From JALHST01 sp038316335 (GTDB lineage Bacteria; Bacteroidota; Bacteroidia; Flavobacteriales; Flavobacteriaceae), in the NCBI GenBank assembly GCA_038316335.1, contig JBBQAM010000015.1, forward strand, positions 1 through 64,000: a DNA stretch of 64,000 nt, written 5' to 3'. How positions within the stretch are numbered: position 1 is the stretch's first letter; each line of letters starts with the position of its first letter. A model generated the notes under the pieces. It was given only the letters and a program-made list of their open reading frames with translations, made no database searches and was not told the DNA's origin. The position numbers and the translations under genes were made by a program. Below, piece after piece: positions 42,203 through 51,545 of the stretch.

Positions 42203-44179
42203 ATGAAGTTTCCGACCCGATATAAAATTCCAGAAATCGATTTTTGGTTGCGCCTTTTCAGCAAATTGATTCCGATGTTTTCCTTAGTATTCAATCTTTT
42301 TGTCCTTCAAGGCCAAGAGATTCCTGAATCTTTTAAAAATACTATTGACAGCCTTATCGACAAGACGCCAAAAACCTATGCCGAAATCGATAAGGTACTT
42401 AATGCTACGCGTCGTGATACGGTTATGATGCGTTTTTTAGCCAACCGATCAGAAACTAGAAATTATTCAGAAGGCCAGGCATATGCCTTGAATCAAATCG
42501 GGAGAACATATCGCGATATTTCCCAATTTTCCAAAAGTTTTATTCTTCATCAAAAAGCCTTCGACATTGCTGAAAAAGCGAATAACCTAGAGTTCGAGGT
42601 ATTTAGCCTGAATATGATCAGCGTTGTATTTAGAAGAACCGATGCAATCAAAGCGGCCTTGGACTATAACCAGAAAGCCTTGGAACTGGCTGAAACGATA
42701 AAAAATCCCCCGGATGGTATTAAGCGGAGTATCAATGTATCCTTAAACGGAATCGGCAATATTTACCTTACCCTAGGGCAGTATGACCTTGCTATCGAAC
42801 AGTTCAAAAAATCGATGAAACTTGAGCAAGCCCTAGGCAACAAATTAGGGCTTGCCATCAACTTTCAAAATATCGGTGAATGCCTTGAAAAACAGGGCAA
42901 ACTTGATGAGGCCCTTAATAGCTTCAGGACTTCCCTGGCCTATAACGAAGAAATAGACTCAGACAAAGGTCGCATCATTTGTAACAATAGCATTGCACAA
43001 GTCTATATCAAGAAAGATGAAAATATAAAGGCGGTCGCGCTTCTTGAGCCCATTTTGACACAGGCTGAGGCCATGAATGATAAAGATATTATCTCGCTAA
43101 TACACACCAACCTAGGTTGGGCCTTGATGAATTTAAAGCGTTATAAAGAAGCTGAAAATCAATTGAAAAAAGGGCTTGAATTGGCCAATAGATTCAATAT
43201 CCCTAGTAATATTTCTACTGCCAATGATTTTCTATCGGAATTATATTCGCTCAAGGGCGATTATAAAATGTCTCTCGAATATTTTAAAAATGCACGTCAT
43301 ATTGAGGATGAAATTGCCAGCGATCGCAATTTGCGATACGTAAACGATATGATTACGCGGTATGAAACTGAAAAAAAGAGCGCTCAACTCGAAATGGTGT
43401 CGAAGGAAAATGAAATCAATAAACTCAAATTGCGTAAAAATAATGCCACCTTACTCATAAGCGGTATTATTTTGGCGCTGCTTGCAGGCATTTTTTATGT
43501 ATTGTACCGACAATATCAGCTAAAAAATGAAAAAAAGCTTTTGACCTTGGAACAATCGATGTTGCGTAGTCAAATGAATCCACACTTTCTTTTTAATTCA
43601 TTGAATTCAATAAAACTCTACATCATTAATAATGAAAAAAAGAATGCAGTTCATTACCTAAATAAATTTTCGAAACTTGTTCGAAAAATCCTTGAGGCAT
43701 CCTCCTTAAAAGAAATATCCCTGGAGGAAGAATTGGAAACGGTCGAACTATATATGAACATTGAGAATATTCGCTTTTCCAAGGAAATAAACTTCAATGT
43801 CAACATCGATAAAGATATTGATGTGCACACCGTTAAAATACCTTCATTGATCCTTCAACCGTTCTTAGAAAATGCATTATGGCATGGATTATCGTCTAAG
43901 GAAGGTGAAAAAAATATCGACCTTACGGTTAGTAGGGGCAAAGACGGCTTTATCAATATAACGATCATCGATAATGGTGTCGGTCGGGAGGCCTCCGAGA
44001 AAATCAAGGAAAGCAAGGTGCTAAAGCGTAAATCGATCGGTATCGATATTACCAAGGAACGTCTGGCAAATTTTTCAAGGGACTATTTAAATTCGTTCAA
44101 TGTTCAAATTTTTGACCTTTATGATGCGGCGAATAGGCCCTTAGGAACAAAAGTAGTACTACATATCCCTACTATTTAG
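42203..44179 (+). CDS. LytS-type sensor histidine kinase with TPR sensor
   Basis: 658 residues. Possible signal peptide (about 25-40), then TPR repeats (about 90-380; e.g. ALNQIGRTYRDISQFSKS, GIGNIYLTLGQYDLAIEQF), a coiled coil, one membrane helix (about 414-434), and a His_kinase domain with His461 in MNPHFLFNSLNSIKLYI and an HATPase_c region containing IIDNGVGREA and KSIGIDITKERL. The TPR part is presumably periplasmic. Last 8 bp overlap the convergent DUF3109 gene. Forms a two-component pair with the LytTR regulator. Confidence 0.93.
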   Translation: MKFPTRYKIPEIDFWLRLFSKLIPMFSLVFNLFVLQGQEIPESFKNTIDSLIDKTPKTYAEIDKVLNATRRDTVMMRFLANRSETRNYSEGQAYALNQIGRTYRDISQFSKSFILHQKAFDIAEKANNLEFEVFSLNMISVVFRRTDAIKAALDYNQKALELAETIKNPPDGIKRSINVSLNGIGNIYLTLGQYDLAIEQFKKSMKLEQALGNKLGLAINFQNIGECLEKQGKLDEALNSFRTSLAYNEEIDSDKGRIICNNSIAQVYIKKDENIKAVALLEPILTQAEAMNDKDIISLIHTNLGWALMNLKRYKEAENQLKKGLELANRFNIPSNISTANDFLSELYSLKGDYKMSLEYFKNARHIEDEIASDRNLRYVNDMITRYETEKKSAQLEMVSKENEINKLKLRKNNATLLISGIILALLAGIFYVLYRQYQLKNEKKLLTLEQSMLRSQMNPHFLFNSLNSIKLYIINNEKKNAVHYLNKFSKLVRKILEASSLKEISLEEELETVELYMNIENIRFSKEINFNVNIDKDIDVHTVKIPSLILQPFLENALWHGLSSKEGEKNIDLTVSRGKDGFINITIIDNGVGREASEKIKESKVLKRKSIGIDITKERLANFSRDYLNSFNVQIFDLYDAANRPLGTKVVLHIPTI

Positions 44180-44741
44180 TATATTCTCGGCCTACATTTT
44201 CAAGTTCTGAATACCAAGATTTTCCAAATTTCCGAATCAAGGCCTCCTTTACGAATTTGTAAATGGGAACCTTGAGTTCGGCCCCCAACACACAGGCTGG
44301 ATCGCAAATTTCCCACTTATGATAGTTCACGGCCGTTAGTTGGCTATACTCTCTGATCCTAATTGGATATAAATGGCATGAAACGGGCTTTTTCCATTTG
44401 GTAACCCCTTTTTCATAGGCCTGTTCAAGACCACATTTCGCGGTCCCGTTTTCTGAAAAGACCGCATAAGCGCATTCACTGCCGTTCACTAATGGTGTCT
44501 CCCATTCCCCGTCATCGCCTTTTACAAAAGCCCCTTGTTCTTCGATTGCCGCCAAACCTTCAGGACGAAGAAACTGCTTTACATCCCTAAAGATATCGAC
44601 CAAAATTTCTGTTTCCTTGTCCTCTAGGGGTGCCCCTGCATTACCATCAACACAGCAAGCACCTTTGCAAGCATTTAGATTGCAGACAAAGTCTTTTTCC
44701 AGGATTTCTTCAGAAATTATCGTCTTGCCGATTTGGAACAT
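44172..44741 (-). CDS. DUF3109 family Cys-rich protein
   Basis: 189 residues from ATG 44741 (MFQIGKTIISEEILEKDF); the 12-codon upstream extension is not conserved in form. Cys motifs CNLNACKGACC, ECAYAVFSENGTAKCG, PVSCHLYPIRI and EICDPACVLGAEL suggest metal binding, in a fold related to YkgJ/Fe-S-type zinc-chelating proteins. Function is unassigned. Its 3' end overlaps the kinase gene by 8 bp. Confidence 0.88.
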   Translation of the reverse strand: MFQIGKTIISEEILEKDFVCNLNACKGACCVDGNAGAPLEDKETEILVDIFRDVKQFLRPEGLAAIEEQGAFVKGDDGEWETPLVNGSECAYAVFSENGTAKCGLEQAYEKGVTKWKKPVSCHLYPIRIREYSQLTAVNYHKWEICDPACVLGAELKVPIYKFVKEALIRKFGKSWYSELENVGREYTK

Positions 44742-44835
44742 AGTGTTTGCTTCTGCCCGTAAAGATAATCGTTTCATTAAAACAAGGACCCCTAATAATT
44801 TTATTGAAAACCCTTCAAAAGCACCTTTTTAAATG

Positions 44836-44843
44836 TAATTTTG
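44836..44843 (+). promoter_or_regulatory. -7 box for the MarC gene
   Basis: TAATTTTG, an exact TAnnTTTG match, 15 nt before the ATG at 44859. Confidence 0.5.
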
Positions 44844-44858
44844 CAAAAAATTTAAACA

Positions 44859-45449
44859 ATGTCATTTGATTTGAACTTTGACCTAAAGCAAATCGCTACT
44901 GCCACTATGGTGCTTTTTGCGGTTATCGATATTTTAGGAAGCATTCCTATTATCATTGGGCTGCGCAAAAAGGTCGGCCATATACAATCTGAGAAAGCAT
45001 CGATTGTAGCGGCATGCATCATGGTCGCGTTTCTTTTTTTAGGGGAAAAAATCTTAAAATTAATCGGTATCGACGTAAATTCCTTCGCAGTTGCAGGGGC
45101 CTTGATTATTTTCTTTTTGGCTATTGAAATGATCCTTGGTATTACCTTGTATAAAGACGAAGAACCTGATAGTGCATCCATTGTACCCATTGCATTTCCG
45201 CTTATTGCGGGTGCGGGAACATTGACATCATTGCTTTCTTTGCGTGCTGAATATCATGTTGAGAACATCATAGTTGCCATTGCGATCAATACCATTTTTG
45301 TATATCTTGTACTAAAATCGTCGCTCAGGATAGAAAATGCTTTGGGTAAAAGTGGGGTAAATATTATCCGCAAAGTCTTCGGTGTTATTCTTATGGCAAT
45401 TGCCGTAAAGCTTTTCGCCACAAACATTCATCAATTGTTATCGACTTAA
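44859..45449 (+). CDS. MarC-family integral membrane protein
   Basis: 196 residues with six predicted membrane segments. Family motifs MVLFAVIDILGSIPIIIGL, FFLAIEMILGIT and PIAFPLIAGAGTLTSLLSL (the NPG-like loop here as AFPLIAGAG) are clear. The family was once linked to multiple antibiotic resistance, but its transport function is unknown. A small two-span protein follows after 21 bp. Confidence 0.92.
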   Translation: MSFDLNFDLKQIATATMVLFAVIDILGSIPIIIGLRKKVGHIQSEKASIVAACIMVAFLFLGEKILKLIGIDVNSFAVAGALIIFFLAIEMILGITLYKDEEPDSASIVPIAFPLIAGAGTLTSLLSLRAEYHVENIIVAIAINTIFVYLVLKSSLRIENALGKSGVNIIRKVFGVILMAIAVKLFATNIHQLLST

Positions 45450-45470
45450 TCTATAAAATCCGGCAAAATC

Positions 45471-45674
45471 ATGAATAAACCTTTGATTATTATCTTGCTT
45501 GTGCTTGGGCTTGCCTTAATAGCGTACAATATTACCTTGGTAGACTTTAAAAATCCATTTGAGGGGAACAGTATTATTGCCCTGATTGGAATTTTAGCAT
45601 CCCTCTGCGCGATTGTACTCCTTTTGATTTTTGTCACTTCCAAGAAAATCAAAAAGAAAATCGAGGAAGATTAG
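45471..45674 (+). CDS. Small two-span membrane protein
   Basis: 67 residues. Two hydrophobic segments (about 4-22 and 36-56) and a Lys-rich C-terminal tail (SKKIKKKIEED). The first segment is followed by TLVDFKNPFEGNSIIAL, a pattern seen in small Flavobacteriia membrane proteins of unknown role. It follows marC by 21 bp and its stop overlaps that of the convergent S41 protease gene. Confidence 0.75.
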   Translation: MNKPLIIILLVLGLALIAYNITLVDFKNPFEGNSIIALIGILASLCAIVLLLIFVTSKKIKKKIEED

Positions 45675-47296
45675 TCGTTCGATTCTATGGCCTTGAATTC
45701 CCCATGTTTTAATGGGGCGATATTCAGTTCCAATACTTTTTTCAGCATGGCATCCGCCGAGCTTTTAATCTTGGCATGTACATTGGGGCCATACAATTGT
45801 TCTGCCAAAGCCGCCTTCAAATAGAGTTTTATGGCATCTTCGTAATCGTAGAAATCCATTTTCAGATTCCTTTCCATACAATAGTCGACAAATTGCTCAA
45901 AAAGTACGTCGTCTACTTTAAAATCATTTACAAACTCCTTTTCGGAATACCCTTTATACCGTTGCCGATCGGCATCTAAATGCTCAAAAATAAAGAATGA
46001 AATAAACCCAACGCTATCTAAACTTTCAACAGCTTCCTCCTCATTGCTGCCAATGGGCACGAACACATCGGGGATAATACCGCCCCCGCCATATACAACC
46101 TTACCCTTCGGGGTCGTAAATTTTAAGGAATCGTTTACTTTTATACTATCTATCGTTACCAATTCGCCCGTATGGTAGCGATCTGCAAAACTCTGGTAAT
46201 AGTCTTTGTTTCCTTTGTCATAGGGCTTTTGAATCGAACGCCCTGTGGGCGTATAATAACGTGAAACCGTCAATCGTACGGCTGATCCGTCACCCAATTG
46301 CATTTCACGTTGTACGAGACCTTTGCCAAAAGAACGTCGTCCTACAATAGTTCCTATATCATTGTCTTGAAGCGCCCCGGCTATAATCTCGCTCGCTGAA
46401 GCAGAACGCTCATTGATTAGGACGAAGATTGGCTTGTTTTCGAAACTCCCTTCATCGGTCGCATAAATTTTGTCTATTTTACCCTTTTTATTTTTTGTAA
46501 ATAAGATTAATTTTCCCGCTTCCAGAAACTCATCTGCCATTTGTTCGGCAATCCCTAAATAACCTCCTGGATTATCCCTAAGATCTAGCGTAAGTCGTGT
46601 GGCCCCTTTTTGCTGAAGTTCTTTTAATGCCGACTTAAATTCCTTAAAAGTTGATTCGGCAAACCGATTTACCTTTATATAACCCATATCGTCACTGAGC
46701 ATATAATGCGCTTCGACACTCGATATAGGAACGACATCCCGTTTCACCTTGACCTTGAAAGTGCGGCCTTCGTCTTTTCTTAGTACCGTCAATTCAACAG
46801 ACGACCCTTTTTTTCCTTTGAGCTTTTCAACGATGGCCTCGTTAGCAAGCCTTCTACCGTACAATGTATCATTATCGGCCATCAATATACGGTCCCCAGG
46901 CAGAATGCCCTTTAAGAAACTTGGACCATTTTCAACAGTTCGAATAACCGATATGGTGTCATTATAAGGATAAAATATAATCCCGATTCCCACAAAGTCC
47001 CCTTTCATGTTTTCAGTAACTTTTTCCATTTCCTGTTTGGGAATATACACTGAATGGGGATCTAGTTTTTCCAATATATTATTGACGGTAACATCGACTA
47101 TACTATCAGTATCAATATCATCAACATATTCATAATCGATATAATCGATCAATCTGTTGAGCTTGTCTTTTTTTGAATTCGTGGTAAAAAGCCTTTCGGG
47201 AGAATCGTTAAAATGTAGTTTGCCCCCAACAAAAATTCCGAGCGCGAGTGCCGCTGCAAGTATGGTAGGCCCTATGATTCGATATTTCTTTTTCAT
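45671..47296 (-). CDS. C-terminal processing peptidase (S41 family, Prc/CtpA-like)
   Basis: 541 residues starting at the ATG at 47296 (MKKKYRIIGPTILAAALA, signal or anchor). PDZ domain (about 85-170: GDFVGIGIIFYPYNDTISVI, GDRILMADNDTLYG) and S41 protease domain with catalytic Ser near residue 299 in ERSASASEIIAG and Lys near 324 in GKGLVQ, the expected 25-residue spacing. The C-terminal region (about 420-541) is an added helical domain. Acts in the periplasm on C-termini of envelope proteins. 70 bp downstream of a dCMP deaminase gene. Confidence 0.93.
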   Translation of the reverse strand: MKKKYRIIGPTILAAALALGIFVGGKLHFNDSPERLFTTNSKKDKLNRLIDYIDYEYVDDIDTDSIVDVTVNNILEKLDPHSVYIPKQEMEKVTENMKGDFVGIGIIFYPYNDTISVIRTVENGPSFLKGILPGDRILMADNDTLYGRRLANEAIVEKLKGKKGSSVELTVLRKDEGRTFKVKVKRDVVPISSVEAHYMLSDDMGYIKVNRFAESTFKEFKSALKELQQKGATRLTLDLRDNPGGYLGIAEQMADEFLEAGKLILFTKNKKGKIDKIYATDEGSFENKPIFVLINERSASASEIIAGALQDNDIGTIVGRRSFGKGLVQREMQLGDGSAVRLTVSRYYTPTGRSIQKPYDKGNKDYYQSFADRYHTGELVTIDSIKVNDSLKFTTPKGKVVYGGGGIIPDVFVPIGSNEEEAVESLDSVGFISFFIFEHLDADRQRYKGYSEKEFVNDFKVDDVLFEQFVDYCMERNLKMDFYDYEDAIKLYLKAALAEQLYGPNVHAKIKSSADAMLKKVLELNIAPLKHGEFKAIESND

Positions 47297-47366
47297 GTAC
47301 GCTCTATTTTTTACATCGGACCGCAATGACCTTATATTGTTAATTTCGGCATTGGCCTTTCCCGCC

Positions 47367-47807
47367 CTATTTATCGACGGCGTCGATTGTGGTCATATGT
47401 ACAAGTTCAACGCCGGCTTTCTCTAAAAATTTCAATCCTGAGTCATCTTTATAACGAACTTGGTATACTACACGTTTTATGCCAGATTGATGGATCAACT
47501 TACTACACTCCCTGCAGGGTGACAAGGTGATGTATAAGGTGGCCCCTTCACAGGATTGTGTGGATGCCGCAACTTTTGAGATGGCATTCGCCTCGGCATG
47601 TAAAACATACCATTTGGTATATCCTTCCTCATCCTCACAATGATTTTCAAAACCGGTAGGGGTTCCGTTATAACCATCCGAAATAATCATGCGATCTCGC
47701 ACTACTATTGCCCCGACCTGCCTTCGTTTGCAATAGGATAGTCTGCCCCATTCAAGTGCCATGCGTAAATAGGCTTTATCATATTTTTCCTGTTTGGCCT
47801 TCTTCAT
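47367..47807 (-). CDS. dCMP deaminase family protein (ComEB-like)
   Basis: 146 residues. Zinc-dependent deaminase signatures HAEANAISKVA and PCRECSKLI, with N-terminal CKRRQVGAIVVRDRMIISDGYNGTP typical of dCMP deaminases, which supply dUMP for dTMP synthesis. ATG start at 47807. Followed by the S41 protease gene on the same strand. Confidence 0.92.
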   Translation of the reverse strand: MKKAKQEKYDKAYLRMALEWGRLSYCKRRQVGAIVVRDRMIISDGYNGTPTGFENHCEDEEGYTKWYVLHAEANAISKVAASTQSCEGATLYITLSPCRECSKLIHQSGIKRVVYQVRYKDDSGLKFLEKAGVELVHMTTIDAVDK

Positions 47808-47889
47808 TCGATACTACTGAAATTTATGCTACGAATTTACCTGATTTGCTTACGACCGGCATGTAATTAAGGTTAAATTTAACATACGC

Positions 47890-48474
47890 TCACCATGGAA
47901 ACGTGGCCAATAACAAGGGTATTGTAATAAGAATTATCAAATAGGAAGCCAGTTTCACGAATAATTCCATTTTTACCTTCAAAACTGAAAGAAAAAGAAA
48001 TGACAATGTCAAAATCGACAGTACGATCAATACCTGCGAAAGCTCAATACCTGCTGCAAAACCAAGCAAAGGTGTTGCTTTTTCCGTTTCGCCGGCAATC
48101 AACATTTTGAAGTAATTACTAAAACCAAAACCATGGATCAAGCCAAAAAAAGCGGTGGCTAATACCTGCCATAATAAGCTAACATTAGCCTTTTTGGTAT
48201 TTAAATACGTTAGATTGAAAAGCGCCGTCAAAACAATGGTAACTGGGATCAAGAATTCAATCAAACCAATGTTCATGGTCACTAAATTATAGACTGCCAA
48301 AAAAAGAGAGGAACAATGGGCTATTGTAAATACCGTGGCAAGCAAAAGTACTTTTCGCCAACTCTTAAAAGTAAAGGGAATGGCCAAGGCCGATAAAAAA
48401 AGAATATGATCGTAGGCCCCAAAATTCAGTACATGATGGAGCCCTAGCTGTATATAAAACCAAATATTTTCCAA
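47890..48474 (-). CDS. HupE/UreJ family membrane protein
   Basis: 194 residues, six to seven membrane segments. The family's first motif, LGLHHVLNFGAYDHILFLSAL, and the second, LIHGFGFSNYF, carry the conserved His/Asp residues thought to bind nickel or cobalt. The only usable start is a TTG. Homologues occur near hydrogenase or urease genes, but none is present, as in many Flavobacteriia; substrate unknown. Confidence 0.87.
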   Translation of the reverse strand: MENIWFYIQLGLHHVLNFGAYDHILFLSALAIPFTFKSWRKVLLLATVFTIAHCSSLFLAVYNLVTMNIGLIEFLIPVTIVLTALFNLTYLNTKKANVSLLWQVLATAFFGLIHGFGFSNYFKMLIAGETEKATPLLGFAAGIELSQVLIVLSILTLSFLFLSVLKVKMELFVKLASYLIILITIPLLLATFPW

Positions 48475-48541
48475 TAGAACGGAATCTTTTAAAATTAAAT
48501 TATGGCAGAAGTAGCTCTAATTTATTGAAGCAAAGGTCGTT

Positions 48542-49282
48542 CTAATTCAGCCGTCTTTCATCTTGTATCTGCTCATAGGCCCGCTGCACTTCCTTGAATT
48601 TTTCCTCTGCACCCTTCTTTATTGCTTCATTCTCGGTATTTACACGATCCGGGTGATATTTTTTGGCCATGGAACGATAGGCACTTTTAATTTCTTCGTT
48701 CGTTGCCGATTTTTCGATTTCCAATATTTTGTATGCATTGTCGGCCGATTTGATAAACATAGCCTTAATACTCTCGAAATCACTAGCAGCAACCCTTAAA
48801 TAGCCGGCGATCTCACTAATCTTATTGATTTCCGGAACGCTGACAGAACCGTCGGCCTGGGCGATACCAAAAAGAAAATGCAATAACTGTAGTCGCACCT
48901 CATAGCGTGTTCTTTGATTCAAAAAAGTGCATATTCGCTGGGCAGATATTTCGTGTTTCTTATTGATTTCATTGAAGGTCCTGAAAATCGCGTTTGCCTT
49001 ATCCTTACCATACGATGCTACAAAATATTGTTGTACATAGTCCATTTCACGTTGACTTATTGAACCATCGGCCTTAATCACTATCGAACATAGCGACAGA
49101 AGATTAAGTTCAAAATCGGCCGGCGATACCTTTTGTCGGGTCATATCGTTAAAAATAGTTTGGGATCCCCCACTGCGATTTCCCCCGAAATTATCAAGGA
49201 AACTTCCAATCAGAAACCCTACGATCGCCCCTGGCAACCTAAAAATAAAATATCCAATTATGGCTGCGAACCATCTAATCAT
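48542..49282 (-). CDS. TerB-like and DnaJ domain protein (DjlA-like)
   Basis: 246 residues. A Gly-rich N-terminal membrane segment (about 5-28, IIGYFIFRLPGAIVGFLIGS), a TerB-like region (about 55-170), then a C-terminal J-domain (about 180-246) with the HPD motif in SMAKKYHPDRV. Order matches DjlA, a membrane-anchored co-chaperone of DnaK. Not linked to adjacent genes by spacing. Confidence 0.9.
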   Translation of the reverse strand: MIRWFAAIIGYFIFRLPGAIVGFLIGSFLDNFGGNRSGGSQTIFNDMTRQKVSPADFELNLLSLCSIVIKADGSISQREMDYVQQYFVASYGKDKANAIFRTFNEINKKHEISAQRICTFLNQRTRYEVRLQLLHFLFGIAQADGSVSVPEINKISEIAGYLRVAASDFESIKAMFIKSADNAYKILEIEKSATNEEIKSAYRSMAKKYHPDRVNTENEAIKKGAEEKFKEVQRAYEQIQDERRLN

Positions 49283-49566
49283 ACGTTCTTAGATTTTGTC
49301 AAAGATATTAAAAGGGAAAGGAAATGAGCACATTGAAAAATCATGTGTGCGAATCTAAAAATACATACCCCCACTTGAATTATCTATCGAACAAAAAGCA
49401 TAACGGAATATGGATGATGAATAATAGCCCTATAGAATGACAATAACCAATATAGGATATGGCTTAAGCATGCTTTTGTGTATTACTTTAAGTGCAATGA
49501 AACGTTAAGTTCTTCTAGGAAGTACGACAAAAGCCCTATCTTTGCAATCTATTAAAACAAGAAATT
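49283..49566. other. Intergenic region upstream of the bacilliredoxin gene
   Basis: No gene seen in about 280 bp. It ends in the -7 box listed at 49537. Nothing else recognised. Confidence 0.4.
49537..49544 (+). promoter_or_regulatory. -7 box for the bacilliredoxin gene
   Basis: TATCTTTG, an exact TAnnTTTG match, 22 nt before the ATG at 49567. Confidence 0.55.
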
Positions 49567-49977
49567 ATGTATCCCGCAGAATTAGTAAGACCCATGAGAC
49601 AGGACTTGGCACAGGCCGGGTTTGAAGAATTATATACGGCCCAAGCGGTCGAAAATGCCATTAACCAAAAAGGCACGACCCTTGTTGTTGTGAATTCGGT
49701 CTGTGGTTGCGCAGCAGCCAATGCAAGACCAGCCGCTAAAATGAGTTTGAGGAGTCTTAAAAAACCGGATCACTTGGTAACTGTGTTTGCCGGAGTGGAC
49801 CTCGAAGCTGTCAATGCCGCCAGGGATTTGATGGTTCCGTTTCCTCCTTCCTCACCGTGCATGGCCCTTTTTAAAGATGGTGAACTCGTTCACATGATAG
49901 AGCGGCATCATATTGAAGGTCGCCCTGCCGAAATCATTGCTGAGAATCTTACGGAAGCGTATAACGAGTTCTGTTAA
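49567..49977 (+). CDS. BrxA/BrxB family bacilliredoxin
   Basis: 136 residues, the family's normal length. Thioredoxin-like fold with the active CGC motif (Cys46-Gly47-Cys48, in NSVCGCAAANARPA) and conserved PFPPSSPCMALF and IERHHIEGRPAEII. Bacilliredoxins remove bacillithiol from mixed disulphides; other bacillithiol genes are not in the window. Followed by a strong terminator. Confidence 0.93.
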   Translation: MYPAELVRPMRQDLAQAGFEELYTAQAVENAINQKGTTLVVVNSVCGCAAANARPAAKMSLRSLKKPDHLVTVFAGVDLEAVNAARDLMVPFPPSSPCMALFKDGELVHMIERHHIEGRPAEIIAENLTEAYNEFC

Positions 49978-50037
49978 TCACTTTAGGGAAATTCTGCCTA
50001 GGCCTACCTAGGTATCGTAAGATTCATTAAAAGACAT

Positions 50038-50066
50038 ACCGTTTCACATTGAGACGGTTTTTTTAT
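50038..50066 (+). terminator. Intrinsic terminator after the bacilliredoxin gene
   Basis: ACCGTTTCA (50038-50046) pairs with TGAGACGGT (50050-50058), one G-T pair, loop CAT, then seven T. It covers an in-frame TTG upstream of plsC, so that codon is unlikely to be used. The T tract runs into TATTTTTG (50062-50069), a -7 box for the next gene. Confidence 0.85.
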
Positions 50067-50075
50067 TTTTGTACT

Positions 50076-50813
50076 ATGCAAAAACTGCTCGCATACCCTC
50101 TTAGCATTCTTTATCTCATTTTTTTTGGGTTATGCTTACTAATATTCCATCCTATTCAATGGATCTGTTTGAATGTTTTCGGCTACAATGCACACCGATG
50201 GAGCGTAGCACTATTAAACCTCTGCCTTTTGAGGTGCACTCATATTTTAGGCACTACTTATTCTTTTAGAAATAGTTACGATATCCCGGTCGATCAACCC
50301 TTGATCATTGCACTGAACCATCAAAGTATGCATGATATTCCGCCCATTATTTGGTTCATGCGGCAACATCATCCCAAATTCGTTAGTAAAAAGGAATTGG
50401 GCACAGGAATTCCAAGTGTCTCGTATAACTTAAGACACGGGGGGTCTGTTCTAATTGACCGAAAAGACAGCAAACAGGCACTGTCTCAAATTGCCTCCCT
50501 TGGAAAATATATTGAAACAACCCATCACAGCGCCGTTATCTTTCCAGAAGGCACACGAAGTAGAAACGGGGAACCGAAAAAATTTCAGTCACTTGGATTA
50601 ACCGTATTGATGAAGCATGCCCCGTCGGCTTTGATTGTGCCGATTAGTATCAACAATTCCTGGAAAATGCTTAAATATGGTAAGTTTCCCTATGGCTTAG
50701 GGAATCACATCACTTTTGAGGTTCATGAACCTCTTATAAATACGGGCAATTTGGAAGCGTTGGTTACTGCAACCGAAAAAAGCATCAAACAGGCTATAAT
50801 ATACCGTTCATGA
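50076..50813 (+). CDS. 1-acyl-sn-glycerol-3-phosphate acyltransferase family protein (PlsC-like)
   Basis: 245 residues from ATG 50076, chosen because the upstream TTG lies in the preceding terminator and a -7 box ends 6 nt before this ATG. N-terminal membrane segment (about 7-27), then acyltransferase motifs NHQSMHDIPPI (HX4D) and FPEGTRSRNGEPKK, and VPISINNSW. Makes phosphatidic acid for membrane lipids. The stop overlaps the HD gene start by 4 bp. Confidence 0.92.
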   Translation: MQKLLAYPLSILYLIFFGLCLLIFHPIQWICLNVFGYNAHRWSVALLNLCLLRCTHILGTTYSFRNSYDIPVDQPLIIALNHQSMHDIPPIIWFMRQHHPKFVSKKELGTGIPSVSYNLRHGGSVLIDRKDSKQALSQIASLGKYIETTHHSAVIFPEGTRSRNGEPKKFQSLGLTVLMKHAPSALIVPISINNSWKMLKYGKFPYGLGNHITFEVHEPLINTGNLEALVTATEKSIKQAIIYRS

Positions 50814-51472
50814 CGCACTCTGAAATCGTTGAAAAAACAAGTAGTTACGTAAAGGCCACCTTAAAAGGTGCTGAAGGCGGCCATGATTGGTTTCATGTCG
50901 AGCGCGTATTTGTTAACACTATACGTATAGCCAGGGAGGAAAAAGTAGATATACTGATTGTTAGTCTGGCCGCATTGCTTCATGATATTGCCGACTCAAA
51001 ATTTCATAATGGGGATGAAACCATAGGGCCTCATTTAGCTCGGAAATTTTTGACTTCACTAAACCTTGCACCGCAGGTAATCAAACACGTGCTTCAAATA
51101 ATAAAGAACATTTCGTTTAAAAACAGTTTTTCTCCATCGAAAAGAACTCCGTTTAGTTCCTTGGAATTGCAAGTGGTTCAGGATGCAGACCGATTGGATG
51201 CCATGGGGGCCATTGGTATTGCGCGGGCTTTCAATTATGGAGGCTTTATGAACAGGGCGTTATATAATCCTGAAATATTGCCAACCCCGAATATGACGAA
51301 AGAAGAGTACAAGCATTCGAACGCACCGACCATCAATCATTTTTATGAGAAATTATTGTTACTTAAGGATCGAATGAACACCGCTACGGGAAAAAAATTG
51401 GCAGAAGAAAGACATAAATTCATGCTTGACTTCTTAGAACAATTTTACAAGGAATGTGGCAACTTAACCTGA
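50810..51472 (+). CDS. HD domain phosphohydrolase (YedJ/YpgQ-like)
   Basis: 220 residues. HD-superfamily metal motifs: GGHDWFHVERV, LLHDIADSKFHNGDE and DADRLDAMGAIGIARAF. This arrangement matches small cytosolic nucleotide phosphohydrolases of the YedJ/YpgQ type. ATG overlaps the plsC stop (ATGA), so the two are translationally coupled. Substrate not known. Confidence 0.9.
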   Translation: MTHSEIVEKTSSYVKATLKGAEGGHDWFHVERVFVNTIRIAREEKVDILIVSLAALLHDIADSKFHNGDETIGPHLARKFLTSLNLAPQVIKHVLQIIKNISFKNSFSPSKRTPFSSLELQVVQDADRLDAMGAIGIARAFNYGGFMNRALYNPEILPTPNMTKEEYKHSNAPTINHFYEKLLLLKDRMNTATGKKLAEERHKFMLDFLEQFYKECGNLT

Positions 51473-51545
51473 CAAATTTTATACTTTATGTAAAGTCGAC
51501 CCATTTTTTGTAACTTCCTGTGTCTAATCTCAATTCAACCAAAAA

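Noticed and set aside
50049..50075. TTG start extending the acyltransferase by nine codons
   Set aside because: The TTG lies at the edge of the bacilliredoxin terminator hairpin, and a promoter box lies between it and the ATG.
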